A stretch of 64,000 nucleotides of DNA from Citrobacter amalonaticus (GTDB lineage: Bacteria; Pseudomonadota; Gammaproteobacteria; Enterobacterales; Enterobacteriaceae), in the NCBI GenBank assembly GCA_028994555.1, contig JARDVN010000001.1:3534001-3598000 (forward strand), written 5' to 3'. A model generated the notes under the pieces. The model was given only the letters and a program-made list of their open reading frames with translations, was not told the DNA's origin and did not search any database. This document shows, in pieces, positions 1 to 10,065 of this stretch; position 1 is the stretch's first letter; each line of letters opens with the position of its first letter. The position numbers were made by a program, and so were the translations under genes.

Positions 1-467
1 GGCTTAACCATATTCGCCAGTGGAGCCGCGATGACCGTCAGGCACCGCGTTTAGGGTTGACGCCCGCCGCGCTGCGTCAGGTCGTCGACATTCTGGCGAT
101 CGCCAGCTACCGACTGCAACTGCCGCAGCAACTGCAACAGATAGTGCAGCGTGAAGACGTTTGCGGCGCCCAGCTACACGCCTGTATCGCCAACTTTATC
201 GCCTGGCTGGGCTATGCCGGGGTGGCTGAGGCGGAAAGGCCCGCCAGTCGTATCGCGAAAGGGACGGCGATTTTCAGTGCGGTCAAACGCCAGCCGATGG
301 CGCGACTGACGCAACTGGAAGAGCAACCGGTGCACGCCGCCAGCCGCTATGTTTATGACTGGCTGGTCGCGCTATATACGCGGGCAACGGAAAACAAGGG
401 CTATCAGCATCCGCAGGCTGTGACTGAAGCAGACCGGAAGGCGCTGATGGCTTTGCTGACGGCTTAG
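1..467 (+). CDS. srfC: SrfC-like putative virulence factor, C-terminal end only
   Basis: The reading frame is already open at the window edge (frame beginning at base 3) and ends at TAG 465-467, so only about 154 C-terminal residues are present. They are mostly helical and carry no motif I can name. The identification rests on position: in Salmonella srfC lies directly beside ortT (ydcX) and patD, as here. The 3' end overlaps the convergent ortT stop by a few bases. The biochemical function of SrfC is not established. Family assignment is inference from synteny; the coding status of the frame is clear. Confidence 0.6.
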   Translation, partial: LNHIRQWSRDDRQAPRLGLTPAALRQVVDILAIASYRLQLPQQLQQIVQREDVCGAQLHACIANFIAWLGYAGVAEAERPASRIAKGTAIFSAVKRQPMARLTQLEEQPVHAASRYVYDWLVALYTRATENKGYQHPQAVTEADRKALMALLTA

Positions 468-638
468 AACAGCGAAAACAGCAGCGCGACCGGAAAACTC
501 ATCGGCCAGGTAGCCCCGACCAAAAAAAGCGCTCAGAAAGCGGATACGTTTTTTATCATGCGAGAGAAACCAGGTGATCAGAAAGGCAATCGCGGCCATC
601 ACCGCATAGAACATCAGCATTTTTTGGTACAAAGACAT
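464..638 (-). CDS. ortT: OrtT orphan toxin, small inner-membrane protein (one frame break)
   Basis: The N-terminus (MSLYQKMLMFYAVMAAIAF...) matches OrtT/YdcX, a 57-residue GhoT-like membrane toxin that lowers the proton motive force and ATP during amino-acid or nucleotide stress in E. coli. It has two hydrophobic stretches separated by a basic HDKKR turn. The A7 tract at 522-528 carries one base too many: with six A's the frame continues through VGATWPMSF to a TAA at 464-466 and gives exactly 57 aa. As printed, the frame runs on into unrelated antisense sequence. Confidence 0.85.
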
Positions 639-832
639 GTCAGGGCATCCGGCCAGAAGAATAAAACGCGCGCAATATGCTCCATTTTTTGACGCACATC
701 AAGTTTTATCCCTTTCGGTCAACCATTTTGTCCTTTTTTTATGACCGCTTACGTTAAGTCCATACTCTGGACTATTGCGGATCACGAAACACCAGACTAT
801 ATACAAAGGGGCACTTACACAGGGTGGCAAAA

Positions 833-928
833 ATGAATGTTTCCAGTAGAACCGTGGTGTTGATAAACCTCTTTGCTGCTGTCGGTCTCTTTGCTCTGAT
901 TTCGTTGAAATTTGGCTGGTTTGTTTAA
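833..928 (+). CDS. yncL: YncL, 31-residue stress-induced membrane protein
   Basis: ATG 833 opens 31 codons ending at TAA 926-928. The protein begins MNVSSRTVVLIN and is a single hydrophobic helix ending GWFV. It closely resembles E. coli YncL, a 31-aa single-span inner-membrane protein that sits at the same place between ortT and patD. A purine-rich GGTGG lies just upstream of the start, and a strong hairpin follows the gene. Its role is unknown beyond stress-associated accumulation in E. coli. Confidence 0.85.
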   Translation: MNVSSRTVVLINLFAAVGLFALISLKFGWFV

Positions 929-952
929 ACTTTGCATACCTGCGGCGCAGAC

Positions 953-979
953 AGGCAGAGAGAATATTTCTCTCTGCCT
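953..979. terminator. Hairpin between yncL and patD
   Basis: A perfect 12-bp stem (AGGCAGAGAGAA paired with its complement) with a 3-nt TAT loop lies between the convergent yncL and patD genes. No clear U tract follows on either strand, so termination is likely but not certain. Confidence 0.6.
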
Positions 980-1024
980 TCAGCTGACGATCTTCCCACT
1001 TCTCTCGTAAGGCGTAAATTACCC

Positions 1025-2449
1025 TTAATGTTTAACCATAACGTGGCGGACCACGGTGTAGTCCTCCAGTCCATATAGCGACATGTCTTTCCCATAACCG
1101 GACAATTTCTGCCCGCCGTGTGGCATTTCGCTCACCAGCATAAAATGGGTATTGACCCAGGTGCAGCCATACTGCAAACGCGCACTGACCCGATGCGCGC
1201 GCCCGACGTCACGCGTCCAGACCGACGAGGCGAGACCATATTGCGAATCATTGGCCCACTCCAGCACTTGCTCCTCATCCTCGAAGAGCGTCACACTAAC
1301 TACCGGGCCAAACACTTCTCGCTGAACAATCGCATCCTCCTGTTTAGCCCCTGCCAGTAGCGTCGGGGCAAAGTAATAGCCCGGCCCTTCAATTTTTTTG
1401 CCACCCGTGACCACATTGATATGCCCCAGCGCTTTGGCCTCCTCAACGGCTCTCGTGACACGCTCCAGATGAGCAAGCGAACTCAGAGGGCCCAGTTCTG
1501 TCGATTCCTCCTCCGGCGCGCCGGTCTTCAGGCTGGCGACGGCGGCGCCCAGTTTCTCAACCAGCGTGTCGTAAATGCCCTTCTGTGCGTAAATGCGACA
1601 GGCCGCGGTACAGTCCTGACCGGCATTGTAAAACCCGAAGGTGCGCACGCCCTCCACCACCGCATCCACATCGGCATCATCAAACACAATTACCGGCGCT
1701 TTACCGCCCAGTTCCATATGCGTGCGCTTAATTGACGGCGCAGTATGGCTGATAATGTGCTCACCGGTAGCGATAGAGCCGGTTAACGAGACCATACGTA
1801 CCTTCTTGTGCCCGGTCAGCGGATCGCCGACCGTTTTGCCCCTGCCGAACAGCACGTTAAGTACGCCTGGCGGAAAAATATCTTTAGCGTATTCCGCCAG
1901 CTTCAGCGCGGTTAACGGCGTGATTTCCGAAGGCTTGATCACCACGCAGTTACCGGCCGCCAGCGCGGGGGCCAGTTTCCACGCCGCCATCATCAGCGGA
2001 TAGTTCCACGGCGCAATGGAAGCCACCACGCCAACCGGGTCGCGGCGAATCATCGAGGTATGGCCCTCCAGATATTCCCCCGCCGCCAGCCCGTTCAGAC
2101 AGCGGGCGGCTCCGGCGAAAAAGCGAAACACATCGACAATCGCCGGGATCTCATCATTGAGCGCACAATGCAGCGGTTTACCACAGTTGCGCGATTCCAG
2201 TTCGGCAAACTCATGCGCATTCTGCTCAATAACATCCGCCAGCTTCAGCAGCAGTTCACTGCGCACTTTCGGGGTTGTCTTTCCCCATTCGCTAAACGCA
2301 CGATCGGCGGCGAGGACAGCCGTATCCACCTGAGTGGGAGACGCTTCTGCAATTTCCAGCAGCACCTCACCGGTAGCAGGATTATAGACAGGCTGCTTTT
2401 CACCTTCACCGTTGACCAGCTCGCCGTTAATCAGTAATTGATGTTGCAT
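1025..2449 (-). CDS. patD: Gamma-aminobutyraldehyde dehydrogenase PatD
   Basis: This 474-aa NAD-dependent aldehyde dehydrogenase matches PatD (YdcW), which oxidises 4-aminobutanal to GABA in the putrescine transaminase pathway in the cytoplasm. Visible family features are APWNYP near residue 147, the ELGGK glutamate motif near 247 and the catalytic cysteine in GQDCTAAC near 280. It is the last gene of ydcSTUV-patD, starting about 20 bp after ydcV, so uptake and aldehyde oxidation are probably co-expressed. The frame is intact and the length is as in E. coli. Confidence 0.95.
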   Translation of the reverse strand: MQHQLLINGELVNGEGEKQPVYNPATGEVLLEIAEASPTQVDTAVLAADRAFSEWGKTTPKVRSELLLKLADVIEQNAHEFAELESRNCGKPLHCALNDEIPAIVDVFRFFAGAARCLNGLAAGEYLEGHTSMIRRDPVGVVASIAPWNYPLMMAAWKLAPALAAGNCVVIKPSEITPLTALKLAEYAKDIFPPGVLNVLFGRGKTVGDPLTGHKKVRMVSLTGSIATGEHIISHTAPSIKRTHMELGGKAPVIVFDDADVDAVVEGVRTFGFYNAGQDCTAACRIYAQKGIYDTLVEKLGAAVASLKTGAPEEESTELGPLSSLAHLERVTRAVEEAKALGHINVVTGGKKIEGPGYYFAPTLLAGAKQEDAIVQREVFGPVVSVTLFEDEEQVLEWANDSQYGLASSVWTRDVGRAHRVSARLQYGCTWVNTHFMLVSEMPHGGQKLSGYGKDMSLYGLEDYTVVRHVMVKH

Positions 2450-2470
2450 AGCATTTTCCCATATCGTTGA

Positions 2471-3278
2471 TTATTTAGCGTTTCCGGCGACGTTGTCGCC
2501 TTCACGCGTAAGCCACCAGGCCCCCAGAATCGGAATCGTTGTAACCAGCATGACCAGCAGTGCCACCACGTTCGTCACCGGCACGTCGCGAGGTCGCCCT
2601 AACTGGTTGAGCAACCACAGCGGCAGTGTTCTCTCATGACCGGCAGTAAAGGTTGTGACGATGATTTCATCAAACGACAGCGCGAACGCCAGCATTCCCC
2701 CCCGCCAGCAGCGCCGAGCCCAGATTCGGCAGCACGACATAGCGGAAGGTTTGCCAGCCATTCGCGCCAAGATCCATAGAAGCCTCCACCAGGCTCCATG
2801 CAGTACGACGAAAGCGGGCTATTACGTTGTTAAACACCACCACCACGCAGAACGTCGCGTGACCGACGACAATGGTGAAAAAACCCGGTTCGAGATTAAC
2901 CGTCTTAAAGGCGGTCAGTAGCGCCAGACCGGTGACAATCCCCGGCAGCGCGATCGGCAGCAGCAGCAACAACGAGATGGCGTTTTTGCCGAAGAAATCA
3001 CGTCGCCAGAGTGCGGCGGCCGCCAGCGTGCCAAGCACCAGCGCAATTGCCGTCGACAACGCGGCAATTTTTAGTGACAACGTCACGGCATCGAGAATAT
3101 CGCTACGCTGAGCCGCCACGCTGAACCAGCGTAGCGTCAGCCCTTGCGGCGGAAAGCTAAAGGCCGCGTCCTCGGTATTAAACGCATACGCGGCAATGAT
3201 CAGTATCGGGAAGTGCAGGAATATCACCCCGCCCCAGGCCGCCAGTTTGAGGAAAAACGGTGCGCGCTCAGAGTGCAT
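2471..3278 (-). CDS. ydcV: ABC transporter permease YdcV (one frame break)
   Basis: A binding-protein-dependent permease of the PotC type with a hydrophobic N-terminus and the conserved cytoplasmic EAA loop ([14 protein letters not shown], about residues 180-195) that contacts the ATPase. A C7 tract at 2697-2703 should be C6: the protein then reads [15 protein letters not shown] and totals 268 aa. The start overlaps the end of ydcU by 11 bp, typical of translational coupling. It pairs with YdcU as the membrane half of the putative polyamine/GABA-related importer. Confidence 0.93.
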
Positions 3279-4214
3279 CGAACGCTCCCAGACGTTTCAC
3301 GAACGCCAGATAAAGGGCTATCAGCACGATCGGTACCAGCGTAAACGCCGCCGCCATTGGCATGTTGCCAATCGCCCCCCTGCTGCGAATAGACCATGTT
3401 GCCGATGAAATAACCCGGCGGCCCCACCAGCTGCGGCACGATGAAATCCCCCAGCGTCAGGGAAAAAGTGAAGATCGAACCGGCGGCGATTCCGGGGATC
3501 GCCAGCGGCAGAACCACATAACGGAAGGTCTGACGCGGACGCGCCCCCAGATCGGCGGACGCCTGTAACAGCGACGGCGGCAAGCGTTCCAGCGCGGCCT
3601 GAACCGGTAGGATCATAAACGGCAGCCAGATGTAGACGAATACCATAAAGCGCCCCAGCCCCGACGTCGAAAGCGTGTTGCCCCCCGATAGCCGGCATTG
3701 TCAGCAGGCTGGTCAGCAGCGGTTCCAGGCCAAGATGGGTCAGAAACCACTGCGCCACACCATCTTTTGCCAGCAGCAGCGTCCAGGCATAGGCTTTGAC
3801 GATATAGCTCGCCCACATCGGCAGCATGACCGCAATGTAGAAAAACGCTTTCATCTTGCCGCGGGTATAACGTGCCATGTACCACGCCATCGGAAACGCC
3901 AGAATGGCGCTGGCGATTGTCACCGCAATCGCCATCGTCAGCGTACGTAAAATGATGTCGTAATTGGCGGGATTAAACAGCGCGCGCAGATTGGCGAGCG
4001 TCAGGTCCGGTGTCACCGACATCGTGAAGTCGTCAAAGGTGTAAAATCCCTGCCACAGCAGCGTCAGTAGCGAACCGAAGTAGACAATACCAAACCACAT
4101 CAGTGGGCCGAGCAGCAATAAAAACAGCCCCAGCCCGGGATGACGCCAGAAAAAACCGGTGAGTTGACTCAGACCGCCGGGCCGGGAAGGCGTAGAGAGC
4201 ACGTTCATTGCCAT
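3268..4214 (-). CDS. ydcU: ABC transporter permease YdcU (two frame breaks)
   Basis: A PotB-type permease with about six hydrophobic segments and the EAA-like loop [14 protein letters not shown]. Two C6 tracts, 3375-3380 and 3681-3686, each carry one extra base. Correcting both gives 314 aa ending LGAFDAL, in line with E. coli YdcU (313). The ATG at 4214 follows immediately on the ydcT stop (TGA at 4215-4217), which supports this start. Partners are YdcV, the ATPase YdcT and the binding protein YdcS. Confidence 0.92.
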
Positions 4215-5231
4215 TCACCTCTCCTTAATCAGCGGAACCATGACCTCTCGCGGCCAGGACACCATCACCGGCTGACCGGGCGCGAGCGTGGTTGCAAACG
4301 GTTCTCCCGTGAGATTGGGCTGACTGAGCAGCAGCTTTTCTCCGCCGACAAGTTTTAGCTCAAAACGGGTGGCCGCCCCCCCTGATACTGCACCGCCTGA
4401 ATCACCCCTTGCGTCTGGATCTCTCCGGGCACATTAAGCCGGATATGCTCCGGGCGCAGTGAGAAGCTGCCCGTCATCCCACAGACGTTTGCGGCCATCG
4501 CCGGGTCAAAGACGTTTGATGTTCCCACAAACCCCGCAACAAACGGCGTACGCGGTCGCATGTATAACTCACGCGGGGAATCCACCTGTTCAATGCGTCC
4601 GTTGTTAAACACCGCCACCCGATCGGACATCGACAGCGCTTCCCCCCTGATCGTGCGTCACAAAGATAAAGGTGATCCCCAGCGACTGCTGGAGCTTTTT
4701 CAACTCCAGTTGCATCTGCTCGCGCAGCTTCAGATCCAGTGCGCCGAGGGGCTCATCCAGCAGCAACACGCGCGGTTCGTTGACCAGCGCCCGGGCGATC
4801 GCTACCCGCTGCCGTTGACCGCCGGAAAGTTGTGACGGCTTGCGCTCAAAGACAAACCCCAGCGCCACTTTCTCCAGCGCTTCGCGGGCCCGGGCATGGC
4901 GCTGTTTTTTATCAACACCTTTGACCATAAGGCCATAGGCGACATTGTCGAGAATCGACATGTGCGGAAACAGCGCGTAATCCTGGAACACGGTATTCAC
5001 ATCCCGCTCCCAGGGCGGCAAGTCACTGGCAGGCTTGCCAAAGATGGCTATCGAACCGCCGGAAAGCTGTTCGAATCCGGCAATCAGGCGCAGACAGGTG
5101 GTTTTGCCGGAGCCGGATGGCCCCAGCATAGAGAAAAATTCACCGTCTTTTATCGCAATACTGACGCCATCGACCGCCCGCACGTCACCGTACAGGCGCG
5201 AGACGTTGTCAAACTCCACTGCGTACGTCAT
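4215..5231 (-). CDS. ydcT: ABC transporter ATPase YdcT (two frame breaks)
   Basis: The ATPase of the YdcSTUV importer. It shows Walker [10 protein letters not shown] near residue 38, the Q loop in [10 protein letters not shown], signature LSGGQRQR near 137, Walker B LLLDEP and the HDQG switch histidine; the C-terminal third is a TOBE-type domain. A C6 tract at 4642-4647 has one extra base. The C7 tract at 4376-4382 needs two bases removed (or one added) to continue QGAATRFEL. After removing three bases the protein is 337-338 aa, as in E. coli. Confidence 0.92.
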
Positions 5232-5248
5232 AAATTACCCCAGTGACG

Positions 5249-6396
5249 TTAACGACCGCCCATGATGGCGATGTAATCCTGCGTCCAACGGCTGTACGGC
5301 ACGAATTTACCGCCTTGTGCGACAGGCGTTTTCCAGAAGGCAATTTTGTCAAAATAACGGTAGCCATTGGTTTCGCAGCCTTTCTCGCCCAGCAGCGTAC
5401 TGGCTTTACAGCCTTCGGTAACCACCGGCAACGATCCAAACCAGGCGGCAACATCGCCCTGTACTTTTGGCGTCAGCGACCAGTTCATCCACTTGTAGGC
5501 GCAAACCGGGTGTTTGGCGTCGCTGTGCAACATGGTGGTATCAGCCCAGCCGGTGACGCCCTCTTTCGGGAACACGGTGCCAATGTGTTGACCTTCACCT
5601 TTCAGCGCGTTCGCCTGATACGGCCAGGCACTGGAAGCTACGACGCCCTCATTTTTGAAATCGCTCATTTGCACCGTGGTGTCGTGCCAGTAGCGGTGAA
5701 TCAACGGTTGCTGTGCGCGCAGCACTTTCAACACTGCCTGGTACTGTTCTTCAGTGAGTTGATACGGGTCCGAAATCCCCAGTTGCGGCTGGGTGGCTTT
5801 CACGAACAGCGCCGCATCGGCAATGTAAATCGGTCCGTCATAGGCCTGAACGCGCCCTTTGTTGGTTTTACCGTCCGGAAGGTTTTGTTCAACGAACACC
5901 ACGTTCCAGCTATCTGGTGGCGTAGGGAAAGTTTGCGTGTTGTACATCAGCAGGTTCGGTCCCCACTGATACGGCGTGCCGTAGACTTTGCCCGCCACGT
6001 TGAACCAGTCGCCTTTGACTACGCGGGGATCGACAGTTTTCCAGTTCGGGATGAGCGCCGTATTGATCGGCTGCACGCGCTTACCCATGATCAGGCGCAG
6101 CGAGGCATCACCAGAGGCCGTCACCAGATCGTAGCCCCCCTTTCGCCATCAGGCTGACCATCTCGTCCGATGTCGCCGCCGTCTTGACGTTAACCGCACA
6201 GCCGGTCTCTTTTTTCGAATTGTGTTACCCAGTCGTACTGTTTATCGGTCTGACCGCGCTCGATGTAACCCGGCCAGGCAATAATATCCAGGCGCCCTTC
6301 GGCCTGGCCTAAAGAAGTAGGCGGTTCGGCGGCGTGCGCGGTCATCAGCGTCATACTGAGCGCGCACAGGCTGCTGCGGGCAAATTTCTTGCTCAT
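5249..6396 (-). CDS. ydcS: Periplasmic solute-binding protein YdcS (two frame breaks)
   Basis: A PotD/PotF-like binding protein with a signal peptide (MSKKFARSSLCALSMTLMTAHA, split after HA) followed by the mature polyamine-type fold; IIAWPGYIE is near residue 38. In E. coli, YdcS has also been reported to have polyhydroxybutyrate synthase activity. Extra bases at T6 6210-6215 and C6 6135-6140 break the frame; removal of one from each gives exactly 381 aa. It is the first gene of the operon, and the 323-bp space upstream presumably holds the promoter. Confidence 0.93.
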
Positions 6397-6719
6397 AAGA
6401 TCTTACTCCTGTCGCAAAATATTGAGCGGCAGCCCTGCCGTAAATATATGTCCTTTCCTGAGAATAGTCGGCGCGCCGTTAGCCGACCTCCCGGCACGAG
6501 TAAATTTAATCAGGTTGTGACATAACGCGCATTACGCCTTAACTTCGGCATTGTACGGCTATCTTCTGGAGTATAGACAAGGGGTTAGCAGGTAAGGCGA
6601 AAAAACAAAAGCTATTGATATTTCCTATGATGGTCTGTGGAAAATAAAGTCCCGGGCTTGTGGATGATATTTCAAAAATAAGAACGCGCCATTCTTTTAT
6701 ATTGAATCGCGCGTACGTT
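6397..6719. other. Intergenic region between ydcR and ydcS
   Basis: This 323-bp stretch separates the end of ydcR from the start of ydcS, both on the minus strand, so it should contain the ydcS promoter. I see no convincing ORF and no clear sigma-54 or sigma-70 element; the part next to ydcR (about 6600-6720) is AT-rich. Confidence 0.5.
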
Positions 6720-8129
6720 TTATTTCATCTGAGCGCGAATAAGTTGCCCCAGTTGTTTCACCGCCTCTTCTTCACGCTCTCCCCAATTCCAGGCAGTATT
6801 AAAGCGGAAAAAGCGTTTCCATGTGTCTGAAGTCGAGAACATTTTTCCCGGCGCGATGCTGATATGGTGGGCCAACGCCTGTGCGGTCAGTTCACCCGCG
6901 TCCAGCGATTCCGGCAGCTCCAGCCAGAGAAAATAGCCGCTGTTGTTGTGATGTATTTTCACTTCAGCAGGGAGATGGCGGAGAAGCGTTTGCCAGGCCT
7001 GCTGTTTGCGCTCCGCCAGTTGACGGCGCAGACGGCGAAGATGGGCATCATAGCGGCGCGTCGAGAGATAATCGACCAGCGCCAGCTGCATCGGCGAACT
7101 GGTAGAGAGCGTACTCATCAGCTGCAAACGCTGGATCTGGCGGGCATGTTTACCTGCGGCCACCCAACCGATGCGAAAGCCTGGCACCAGACACTTGGAA
7201 AATGACGAGCAGTGCAGCACCCTGTCGGCTCGATCCCAGGCTTTGGCCGGCAGCGGTTTCTCCCGACCAAAGTAGAGTTCGCTGTAAACGTCATCTTCAA
7301 TCAACATCACATTATGGCGATCGAGTATCTCAACCAGACGCGCCTTTTTCTCCGCGCTGAGGGTAAAGCCAAGCGGGTTCTGGCTGTTGGTCATCAGCCA
7401 GCACGCTTTAACCGGATACGTCTGCAACGCCTGCTCCAGCGCCGCGAGATCGATCCCCTCTTTGACGTCAGTGGCAACCGACAGCGCTTTAAGCCGCAGG
7501 CGCTCCAGCGCCTGCAGCGCGCCATAGAAACAGGGATTTTCGACAACAACCCAATCGCCAGGTTCAGTTACCGCCTGCAGACTCAGGTTCAGCGCTTCCA
7601 GCGCCCCGGCGGTAATAACTATTTCATCGGGCGAGACGGTAATGCCCTGAAGCGCGTAACGGCGGGCAATAGCGTGGCGCAGTTCTGCGTTCCCCGGCGG
7701 AAGGTTTTCAATCACGCTCATCGCGGTTGCGGTTCTGCTGACCTGCGCCAGAGAACGGTTCAGTTGCTGCAGGGGAAATAGACGCGGATCGGGAAAGGCA
7801 GAGGCAAACGGCATCACCGACACATCCCGGCTGGCCTGTAGCATCTCAAAAATATAAGTATTGATATCCACCGCTTCGTCGCGCATCACCTGGGCGGGTT
7901 GAACCGTTGGCTGGTGAACCGGGCGTGGCGCGACATAATAACCGGACTGCGGGCGCGCAATGATCCGCCCCTGACTTTCCAGCAGTTGATAGGCATGCCC
8001 GACGGTCATAAAACTCATCCCGCTGCTGACCACCTGCTCACGCAGCGACGGCAGACGATCGCCAGGCTGCCAGACGCCAGAGGCGATCTGCTCGCAAATT
8101 TGTTCAGCCAGACGCTGGTACTTTTTCAT
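6720..8129 (-). CDS. ydcR: YdcR, MocR-type GntR/aminotransferase regulator
   Basis: A 469-aa fusion of an N-terminal GntR winged helix (about residues 1-70) and a fold-type I aminotransferase domain. PLP-site features include NSQNPLGFT, DDVYSEL and the lysine in SSFSK near residue 315. MocR proteins sense vitamers or amino-acid metabolites through PLP and usually act on adjacent genes, so ydcSTUV-patD directly downstream is the obvious target (inference). The frame is intact and the length is within one residue of E. coli YdcR. Confidence 0.93.
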   Translation of the reverse strand: MKKYQRLAEQICEQIASGVWQPGDRLPSLREQVVSSGMSFMTVGHAYQLLESQGRIIARPQSGYYVAPRPVHQPTVQPAQVMRDEAVDINTYIFEMLQASRDVSVMPFASAFPDPRLFPLQQLNRSLAQVSRTATAMSVIENLPPGNAELRHAIARRYALQGITVSPDEIVITAGALEALNLSLQAVTEPGDWVVVENPCFYGALQALERLRLKALSVATDVKEGIDLAALEQALQTYPVKACWLMTNSQNPLGFTLSAEKKARLVEILDRHNVMLIEDDVYSELYFGREKPLPAKAWDRADRVLHCSSFSKCLVPGFRIGWVAAGKHARQIQRLQLMSTLSTSSPMQLALVDYLSTRRYDAHLRRLRRQLAERKQQAWQTLLRHLPAEVKIHHNNSGYFLWLELPESLDAGELTAQALAHHISIAPGKMFSTSDTWKRFFRFNTAWNWGEREEEAVKQLGQLIRAQMK

Positions 8130-8216
8130 GGTTATTCACTCGTGGATCCGTGGCAGCTGATCCTCGCAGTGTATATCAGCGAATAAAATACTCAACATCC
8201 TAAGAACTGTTATGGT

Positions 8217-8475
8217 TTACGACAACGTAAGCGACAGTTCTTTGCCGAGCGCGCGCACCGCCGTCTGCACCGCATCAATTTTTGTTGCGTGTCGTAAGTC
8301 AAACAGGCGGGTAATTTCCTGTTTCGGTCGGCCAATGCGTTTCGCCAGCTCCTGCTGGCTGATTTTTGACGCCAGGAAAGCGTTAAGCAAAAGGACTTTT
8401 GACGCGACGCTGAGCGGGACCTCAACAAAGTTGTCACCCTCGCATTTATGCTTAGTTTTCTCACCTGATAAAAGA
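8217..8475 (-). pseudogene. hicB: hicB antitoxin remnant (C-terminal HTH half)
   Basis: Reading the minus strand up to TAA 8217-8219 gives a frame containing FVEVPLSVASKVLLLNAFL, QQELAKRIGRPKQEITRLFD and ATKIDAVQ...ALGKELSL. This is the DNA-binding half of E. coli HicB (YdcQ), which also sits next to ydcR. The N-terminal half that neutralises the HicA toxin is replaced by unrelated sequence, a stop occurs about 20 codons upstream, no ATG is available in frame, and no hicA is visible. I read it as the relic of a lost hicAB system. Confidence 0.8.
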
Positions 8476-8660
8476 AAAATGCCCGTCGTGTAGAGGCGTA
8501 CCTATCCATTCCGGAAGGCGGCTTCCAGAATTTATATCAACAGACGCAATTTGTAATATTCACGCAACTGTTATGGTTAAATAGAGCCGTTCTGTTTCTG
8601 CCACTGAAACCCTCACCGGCCTAGAATTGCGCTGAATCAATTTTTAGTGCGGAGTGGTGC

Positions 8661-10065
8661 ATGTTTGGTCTTGATGCGTTTCACCTGGCGAGGATCCAGT
8701 TCGCCTTTACGGTTTCCTTCCACATAATATTTCCGGCGATCACCATTGGTCTTGCCAGCTATCTCGCGGTGCTGGAAGGTCTTTGGCTGAAAAGTAAAAA
8801 TCCCGTCTGGCGCTCTCTCTATCAGTTCTGGTCGAAAATTTTCGCCGTTAACTTTGGCATGGGCGTGGTGTCTGGCCTGGTGATGGCCTACCAGTTCGGG
8901 ACTAACTGGAGCGGATTCTCTGAATTCGCGGGGGAGTATTACCGGCCCTTTGCTGACCTATGAAGTGCTCACCGCCTTCTTCCTGGAGGCCGGTTTCCTC
9001 GGCGTGATGCTGTTTGGCTGGAACAAGGTTGGCCCAGGATTACACTTTTTCTCCACCTGTATGGTGGCACTGGGCACGATTATTTCGACCTTCTGGATCC
9101 TCGCGTCTAACAGCTGGATGCAGACGCCGCAGGGCTATGAGATTGTCAACGGTCAGGTCGTGCCGGTGGACTGGTTCGCCGTCATTTTCAACCCGTCATT
9201 TCCTTACCGTTTGCTGCACATGTCAGTGGCGGCGTTTCTCAGTAGCGCACTGTTTATTGGGGCCTCGGCAGCCTGGCATTTACTGCGTGGAAACAACACC
9301 CGCGCTATTCGCGCCATGTTTTCGATGGCGCTGTGGATGACGCTGATCGTCGCGCCTCTTCAGGCGCTCATTGGTGATATGCACGGCCTGAACACCCTCA
9401 AACACCAGCCCGCGAAAATCGCTGCCATTGAAGGCCACTGGGAAAATCCACCTGGCGAACCAACCCCGCTACTGCTGTTCGGCTGGCCGGACATGGAACA
9501 GGAACGTACCCATTATGGGCTGGCGATCCCGGCGCTGGGGAGCCTGATTCTGACCCACAGTCTGGATAAACAGGTCCCGGCGCTTAAAGAGTTTGCCAAA
9601 GAGGATCGCCCTAATTCCACGATAGTGTTCTGGTCGTTTCGTATCATGGCGGGGCTGGGTATGCTTATGATCCTGCTCGGCATTTGCGCGCTGTGGCTAC
9701 GGTATCGGCAGCGTCTTTATACCTCGCGAGCGTTCCTGCGCTTTGCCTTATGGATGGGACCGTCAGGACTGATCGCCATTCTGGCGGGTTGGGTCACGAC
9801 AGAAGTGGGCCGCCAGCCATGGGTCGTCTATGGGCTGCAACGCACGGCGGATGCGGTCTCTGCACACGGCGACCTGCACATGAGCATTTCTCTGCTGGCG
9901 TTCTTTGTTGTTTACAGCGCCGTCTTTGGCGTGGGATACAGCTACATGATCCGCCTTATCCGCAAAGGACCGCAGGATGAGATGCCCATCCCGCCGACGT
10001 CCGGCACGCCTGCCAGACCGCTGTCTGCTGCCGTCCTCGATTCTCAACATGAGGCACATCGCTAA
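8661..10065 (+). CDS. cioA: Cytochrome bd-type quinol oxidase subunit I, CioA-like (one frame break)
   Basis: Subunit I of a bd-family terminal oxidase in the inner membrane. The haem-ligand histidine lies in FTVSFHIIFP (residue 21), a second in RLLHMSV, and the quinol-site motif is GWVTTEVGRQPW. The quinol loop is short, as in CioA rather than the long-loop CydA. G5 at 8930-8934 should be G4, giving EFAGSITGPLLTYEV and 467 aa in total. The stop overlaps the cioB start (TAATG). E. coli K-12 has no counterpart at this spot. The symbol is by family resemblance. Confidence 0.85.

Noticed and set aside
5243..6157. 304-codon open frame on the plus strand
   Set aside because: Antisense to ydcS with no family resemblance and no ribosome site; a shadow frame.
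8210..8509. 99-codon Arg/Ser-rich minus-strand frame
   Set aside because: It is out of frame with the recognisable HicB remnant and has a low-complexity composition typical of a shadow.
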